This document shows, one piece after another, positions 59,090 to 64,000 of a stretch of DNA of 64,000 nt. A model generated the notes under the pieces. That model was not told the origin of the DNA, did not search any database, and was given only the letters and a program-made list of their open reading frames with translations. A program made the translations under genes and the position numbers. Source of the DNA: Trichobilharzia szidati. Lineage: Eukaryota > Platyhelminthes > Trematoda > Strigeidida > Schistosomatidae. Position 1 is the first letter of the stretch. The number at the start of each line of letters is the position of its first letter. The DNA lies in assembly GCA_944472155.2 (NCBI GenBank), contig OX235277.1, positions 23,632,804 to 23,696,803 on the forward strand, read 5' to 3'.

Positions 59090-59335
59090 TTTGGGCCACC
59101 TCATTGTGCGGTTCATTAGATCTGTCGTGCGTTATGGTATTCAGTCCAGCCTGGCCAGTTGGAGAAGAAGAATACCAGTAGTTCTAAACTTGAGCACCTC
59201 CTCACTTCTGGACATCGGGAACCCCTGCATGATAGCTTCAATGTCTTACAAGAGGGTCTCGAATACACCATTAATACATAGCTGAATAACTGGATCTTCC
59301 GGACCTGAGACAGGACATCTGATTTCAAAAGCACA
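59090..59335 (+). pseudogene. PLE endonuclease fragment
   Basis: Reads, across shifts, LEHLLTSGHREPLHDSFNVL, QEGLEYTINT, AE, LDLPDLRQDI. This parallels LEHL..SGH..., AEAIAI.DLKPDLC of the copy at 55189-56220. The same spacer composition upstream (TGGCCAGTTGGAGAAG) matches GAGCCAAGCTGG-type sequence there. The following 59340-59770 could be its terminal repeat but has no partner here. Confidence 0.65.
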
Positions 59336-61433
59336 GCATGACTGCATTATTATTAGCCTTACGATGACCAGATTGTTATTCCTGGAATAACTATTTGATG
59401 TTTCACTTGGCCACTATTATTTTCATTGTAATTTTATACCGGTTATTATCGATAGTACTATTTATTGCGAACACTTAACTACTCAAACAGGTTTAATATA
59501 AACATTTAAATACTTTTAAATTTGTATATTCCCATTTTGTCTATTTACATTTAATAATTAATTATTGATTTTTCACACTTATTACCTAATTCCAACTTCA
59601 CTTTTTTGACCTCCACTTAGCCATACTCTGCAAAGATTTAGTCGCAAATTACGTAAGATATTTTTCAGCACACACTTAGCAGTGTCTCATTGGGGTGATG
59701 GATTGTTTATTTAACGCGAATCCTCAGCTGTTGAAAATTATTCAGTGGAAATAAAATTGCCTTTCTTGTCATGTCTTCTTTTGTTTGTCATTCACTACGA
59801 AATTTTAGGTCCAGTAAAAAAAATTTTGCGAATACACTATGAAATGTAGAGACCATTACGTAAGCCTAGATTATTAGGCTCAGTAAGATTATAAAGTGAC
59901 AATAATCTGTTTCTCTACGCAACATGGGGTGATCAACTTTATGGCCTTCGCATTATAGGAGGCGCCTCAGGATGGGTAAGAAAGGGAAGTATTGGGCAAA
60001 AAAAATAACGAGTTTACGAACATTTTATCACTCCGTAGTTTCAGTTGAATAGACCATATAGCATCACCATCAGCTGTGTGCATTAGACCAATGAAAGGAC
60101 TAGAAACTACACTATTATTGAGTCTATTTACCTAAGTTGACTCAATAGTTTTCATATTTCATACTGCATTCACCCTTTCTATCTTCTTATTATATTAGGG
60201 TCTTCATAGTCGTTCACAAATAGTTAGTATCAATAATTTATCGTCATTATTGTCGTTATTTTTCATCCCTTAACCTCATATCCAACTTATGCCACATAAC
60301 TGTTTGTTTCCTTGTTATGTTCACGTTATTTATATTACCAGTGACTACAACTCTTACCTAAAACGTCTTTCTTCACACAAAGTGGCTACCACCAAATAAA
60401 TAATCGTTATTTATTTTTTTTAAATTGCTTTGTTTGTTCTTCGATAAGTGAAGTCTGTTAATAAAGAGATCACACAGAGTTTGATAATATGACTCAAGTT
60501 GTTCTCTTGACTGATTTCAAATGTCTACCAGTGATGCTGTCAGGAAGTTGGATAACTGGAATATCACTTACCTCATTGACAGACGGCTTTCATACTTCCT
60601 CCTTATGCGTCGCTGGGTGGTAACATATAAGTGGTTGTTATGGTACGTTAAACAGTTGAAACCATACACTAAGTGCTGATGAGCTGATTAACGCAGTGAA
60701 AAGTAATTTTAAACCTTGAAGCCTGAAAATGTTTCGCTGAGATAAGAATAAGTGAAAACACAATAATTCAAACTTCTACAAGTGTGTTATCAGCAGGAGA
60801 ATAAAGTTTTTCCGCAAATTTATTCTAAGACCTTACAAAACAAGTGTGTGAGGAGTACCTAGTATCGGATGGTGATTGCAAATTGGATCGTAGTAATGAC
60901 CGGAACATACTGACAGCCATAATGAGTTCAAGTAAGTTTGTAAGTGAGAGGATGAAGAAGCAACATTTAATAAACATGACTTTTAACAATTTGAAAAGTG
61001 TCTTTTACCTACTTAAAGAGAAATATCAGTAGTGTAAAACAAATCAGCACATTTCTGATGAGTTACCAACGCATGATCGTTTATTTTTCGACTGATTTCA
61101 TGACTAAAATCACTGCATCTGATTCTTCTTGCTTCCCTCGATTAGCTTGTTATCTCCACTCTTCAAAATCTGATATCAGTGCATTATTATCGGAAGTGAG
61201 ATGATAGAGTAGGGAATATGTATGGTGATTAAACATCTATGATTGTAGCATGGCTGTGTTCTCTTGATAACGAATTATCTTCGAATTTCAATGAAGTAGT
61301 AGCAAATAACCTCCGCAAGATATGTTTTATCAACACCTACTTCCCCAAATTAAGTGTGTCAGCGTGATGATCAGAATGAAGTACTAGACAGTATATTCTT
61401 ATCTTTGCATTCAGCGTTATCATTACCAACAAT
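59336..61433. other. Unassigned sequence
   Basis: A 2-kb A+T-rich region. Its first 400 bases may be PLE 3' sequence. Open frames at 60844-61032 and 60998-61204 (+) have no motif. Confidence 0.4.
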
Positions 61434-61499
61434 CCAACACTTGAAAATCAATGAGATGCTCACTAGCGACTTGCCCTATTCAGGTGGGTAGTCACCTGG

Positions 61500-61842
61500 G
61501 GTTCTAGTGAGAGGTCGTGACCAGTAGGGTGCGGCAGGTCGGGCGTGAGGACAAATCCTCGCCGAAGACATCGGCTAGGGGTCGCGCTATGTCGTGAATC
61601 GGCAGAAGTTAGAATTCATGGACCATTGGATCGGGTCCCAGTGGCTTAATGGTATACGAGCTCGCCTTGTAACCAGAAGGTCCTGGGTTCGAATCCCAGT
61701 GGATGCATACTGCTGAAGAGTCCCAAACTATGACGAAACAGCTGTCCAGTACTCGCAGGTTTTCCAATGGTTCTCTAACTGATGTCAGCTCATGATGAAA
61801 TCCTGTAACCAATCAAATCCCTACAAACCAACACTTGAAAAT
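61500..61842 (+). repeat. Ribozyme-bearing SINE, full length
   Basis: Order: 5' block (GGGTGCGGCAGGTCGGGCGT, 61528), tRNA-like head (A box AGTGGCTTAATGG; B box GGGTTCGAATCCC at 61685-61697). Next are the hammerhead (61708-61751) and the tail (GATGTCAGCTCATGATGAAA, then CAAATCCCTACAAACC). CCAACACTTGAAAAT occurs at 61434-61448 and 61828-61842, either a target duplication or the tail of a preceding tandem unit. Organisation agrees with the schistosome Sm-alpha type. Confidence 0.85.
61708..61751 (+). ncRNA. Type I hammerhead ribozyme, apparently complete core
   Basis: Stem I TACTG (61708-61712) pairs with CAGTA (61747-61751), 5 bp. The box CTGAAGA (61713-61719) fits CUGANGA. Stem II GTC (61720-61722) pairs with GAC (61732-61734). 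GAA is at 61735-61737. Stem III ACAG/CTGT (61738-61745) has no loop. The cleavable base would be C746 in GUC, i.e. between 61746 and 61747. All invariant core bases are present. Weak points: stem II has only 3 bp (a T replaces the G at 61731 of the usual GGAC) and stem III cannot close on itself in a monomer. Whether it cleaves is unknown. Confidence 0.7.
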
Positions 61843-62017
61843 TATCGAAGCATTTAAATGTCAAAGCAATAGTAGGGTTCTATCGATGTAAGGAGCTACG
61901 TTCTGAAGCCAAAATTCACACCAGTTTTCTGTTATTTCAAAAAGTTTTCCTTTTAGCCTGAAGCTGTTTCCTACCTGATCTCCCTCAATTCTTAAGTCTG
62001 CCATAAAAACCGTCATC

Positions 62018-62043
62018 TTATATATATATATATATATATATAT
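62018..62043. repeat. (TA)n microsatellite
   Basis: About 13 TA units. Confidence 0.9.
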
Positions 62044-62289
62044 TTGAATTGTCGATTAATGCACAACATATAATGGTAACTGTGAAATGCACACTGAAAA
62101 CTCTACCTGAAATATTATTGAACAAGAATTCATACATAACCTCAGTGTGTTTGAAGCCCCTCAGAATATATTTCAAGCCATTAGATTGGTATGTCCATAC
62201 AAGTATTCAGGAAATATATTACTTGTTACTTTTGTTGAATAATTTAGTGATTCGACACAATCTCATCTGAAAATGGAAAAATATGTGAG
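62044..62289. other. Unassigned sequence
   Basis: No feature recognised. Confidence 0.5.
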
Positions 62290-62930
62290 TGTGTATCTAT
62301 GGATTTCAAAATGATAAATTGAAAGCTATAGAAGTTTAAATGCACACACGAATTATAGTCTCCAACCTCATTGAGGCCTATTCGACGACATACTGACTAC
62401 ATCTCACACTTCATTCAGTCACTGTGTTAATCAATTGAATGAGGAATGGACTGTGTGTGTGCATTTGAAATGTATATGCTTCAGCCAATCTCCAAACAAT
62501 GAAAAGTGTTAGGTTTATTCAAGCAGGAGAAATCCCTGATGAAAGCAACTAGTGGACACTAAGTGTCCTTCAGAAATCGCTGAAATCGTGCACTCCACGT
62601 CAGAGTGTATGTGGGCAACCAGAATAATCCATCCGATTCATCAGATAACATGAAACTGTGTATGTTAGACAGTACCAGAGTTGTGTTTATGCAGTGAGAT
62701 TCGTTTCTGTGTGTGTACAGAAATTCACTTGTTTGCACCATGAAACATCACACTGGTGTTTAAATCGTCAGTGTTTCCTGAAGAGACACTTGCATCTGAA
62801 AATAAAGAAAATTGTGAAAATAGACGGACTCAAAGTGGAGAAACGCAATTGCAGAGAACCGCCGAATTATAATAACTTCAAATATCAACAGTTTTATTGG
62901 CTGATCCACCACGAATTGTTTGATTATAGT
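62290..62930 (+). repeat. Dispersed repeat X, copy 3
   Basis: 62448-62890 aligns with 27200-27690 in order: TG run, ATATGCTTCAGC, GTTTATTC.AGCAGGAG, AACTGTGTATGT, CCAGAGTTGTGTT, GATTCGTTTCTG, CATGAAAC, GCAATTGCAGAGAACC. The upstream limit is uncertain. Confidence 0.55.
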
Positions 62931-63183
62931 TTTTCTCCTCGACAGCTTACAGTTATATGTTAACATAATTATTTTTGCACTAATAATCAAATGATAGACG
63001 ACCTTTTTGTAATTTTGAATCAGTTCCTCTAGCTCACAGTTCATATTCCCTGTTGCTTTTCAATATGCAACAAAATACGGTGGAAGAAGATACGTCATAT
63101 ATTCTTTTCTACGTAAATAGGTATTTATGGGAATGGTTTCGTAGCTTAATCGGATGCTGCAATATCTTCCGACATTTATAAAT
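62931..63183. other. Unassigned sequence
   Basis: No feature recognised. Confidence 0.5.
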
Positions 63184-63386
63184 AATTGCATGGAGGATTT
63201 CATCATGAGCTGACATCAGTTAGAGAACCACTGGAAAACCTGGGAGTACTGGACAGCTTTTTCGTCCTAGTTTGGGACACTTCACAGTACTCGCCCACCG
63301 GGATTCTAGCCCAGCTGTCCAGTACTCCCAGGTTTTCCAGTGGTTCTCTAACTGATGTCAGCTCATGATGAAATCCTCCATTCAAT
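63184..63386. repeat. Near-perfect SINE palindrome (fold-back)
   Basis: 63192-63258 and 63313-63379 are inverted 67-base arms made of the ribozyme-SINE 3' half (GGATTTCATCATGAGC at the outside, GGACAGCT at the inside). The left arm also carries, on the minus strand, the ribozyme segment with 4-bp stem II (GTCC/GGAC) and TACTG/CAGTA. The right arm starts at the ribozyme's GCTGTCC. Both strands therefore show mirror-image open frames, which are not genes. Confidence 0.85.
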
Positions 63387-63597
63387 TAAACAAAATCCCT
63401 ACCAAACCAAAACTTGAAAATTTATAATTAAATTGACTACGTTCTGCAATTAATAATTTAATCAGAATTACTGATGATAATTGAAAATAACTTCTGCGAC
63501 ATTTTCAGAATTATATGATGTCTATGCGGTTGGGAATACATAGCAGAAAAAATTGGCTTTCGAGGTTTGAAATCAACACAGATTCAAGTAAATTTCA

Positions 63598-63800
63598 AAA
63601 TAATAATAATAATTTGCTTTATTCCAAAACAGTACTTGTGATACAGAATGGAATTATCAGCATTTTTACTACAGTATTGCATCCAGTTAGTACATTATCA
63701 CTAAATAGAATTCTACATAGATTAAGGAAATCTCAGTTAATTATGACAACAACATACTGGCATGTCGGTAGCAAAGCCAAAGTTGAACAGATTGTTTGAA
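63598..63800 (-). repeat. LINE 3' end, 5'-truncated
   Basis: Minus strand matches 53130-53330: GGCATGTCGGTAGCAAAG complement, TCCATTCTGTATCAC type, and the tail GGAATAAAGCAAATTATTATT. Only the 3' untranslated region is present; the 5' end is at about 63800. Confidence 0.75.
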
Positions 63801-64000
63801 GCAGATGTACCACACATCCCCTAATACTCTAAAAATCGAAAAGTAACGTCAAGATGAAATAACTGAAGAATCCACAAAACTGCTTTCAAGCAGCTGAATT
63901 GGTATATTATAAATTCAAAATGAAAAATGAACCAAAAATATGAAAAGGTTTTCTGGAGTGCAAACAGTCATAATGTCGATAAATGAGTGAATGCATAAGT
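63801..64000. other. Unassigned sequence
   Basis: No feature recognised up to the window end. Confidence 0.5.

Noticed and set aside
63186..63385. Two overlapping mirror-image open frames
   Set aside because: They are produced by a 67-bp palindrome of SINE sequence; neither has independent coding evidence.

Overview
The window is eukaryotic, A+T-rich repeat DNA. The best match is a schistosomatid blood fluke (Schistosoma or a close relative). Four things point there: RTE-clade LINE copies with the SR2-like sequence signature; many Penelope-like elements (PLEs) with GIY-YIG endonuclease remnants; tRNA-derived SINEs whose body carries a hammerhead-ribozyme segment, as in the schistosome Sm-alpha family; and the base composition. 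No intact gene, true tRNA, rRNA, operon or CRISPR array is visible. The species call is inference, because no database search was possible.

Layout. 1-5 kb: a SINE stub, a solo PLE terminal repeat carrying a hammerhead-like fold, two weak exon candidates and a decayed PLE endonuclease. 5.6-6.9 kb: a PLE 3' end (endonuclease, then terminal repeat with hammerhead), interrupted by a ribozyme-SINE fragment. 8.9-9.5 kb: the best host exon candidate (8962-9050), then an RTE fragment. 10.9-13.2 kb: a fold-back SINE, a SINE, and a PLE 3' region interrupted by a LINE. 14.1-14.7 kb: a short PLE bounded by an 11-bp target duplication. 17.3-20.2 kb: an SR2-like LINE on the minus strand, split by a PLE with 274-bp inverted terminal repeats and an 11-bp duplication. 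21.1-21.9 kb: head-to-head PLE pieces. 22-28 kb: mostly unassigned, with two dispersed repeat families (X and Y). 28.6-29.8 kb: a PLE interrupted by a SINE. 30-42 kb: terminal-exon candidates, RTE and LINE fragments, and six minus-strand SINEs. 43.5-50 kb: an SR2-like copy and a cluster of ribozyme SINEs. 50.4-51.6 kb: a PLE whose 428-bp inverted repeats look identical. 52.4-56.2 kb: LINE, PLE, SR2 and another inverted-repeat PLE. 57-59.3 kb: a CR1-type reverse-transcriptase relic and a PLE piece. 61.5-64 kb: a ribozyme SINE with an apparently complete hammerhead core, repeat X, a near-perfect SINE palindrome and a LINE 3' end.

How the parts relate. Thirteen PLE loci of several divergent lineages are present. 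All are 5'-truncated to endonuclease plus terminal repeat. SR2-like LINEs probably supplied the machinery for one SINE family, which shares their 3' tail. Hammerhead-like folds recur in two unrelated contexts, PLE terminal repeats and SINE bodies. Host coding content appears to be at most a few short exons in long introns; these rest on splice signals and open frames alone.
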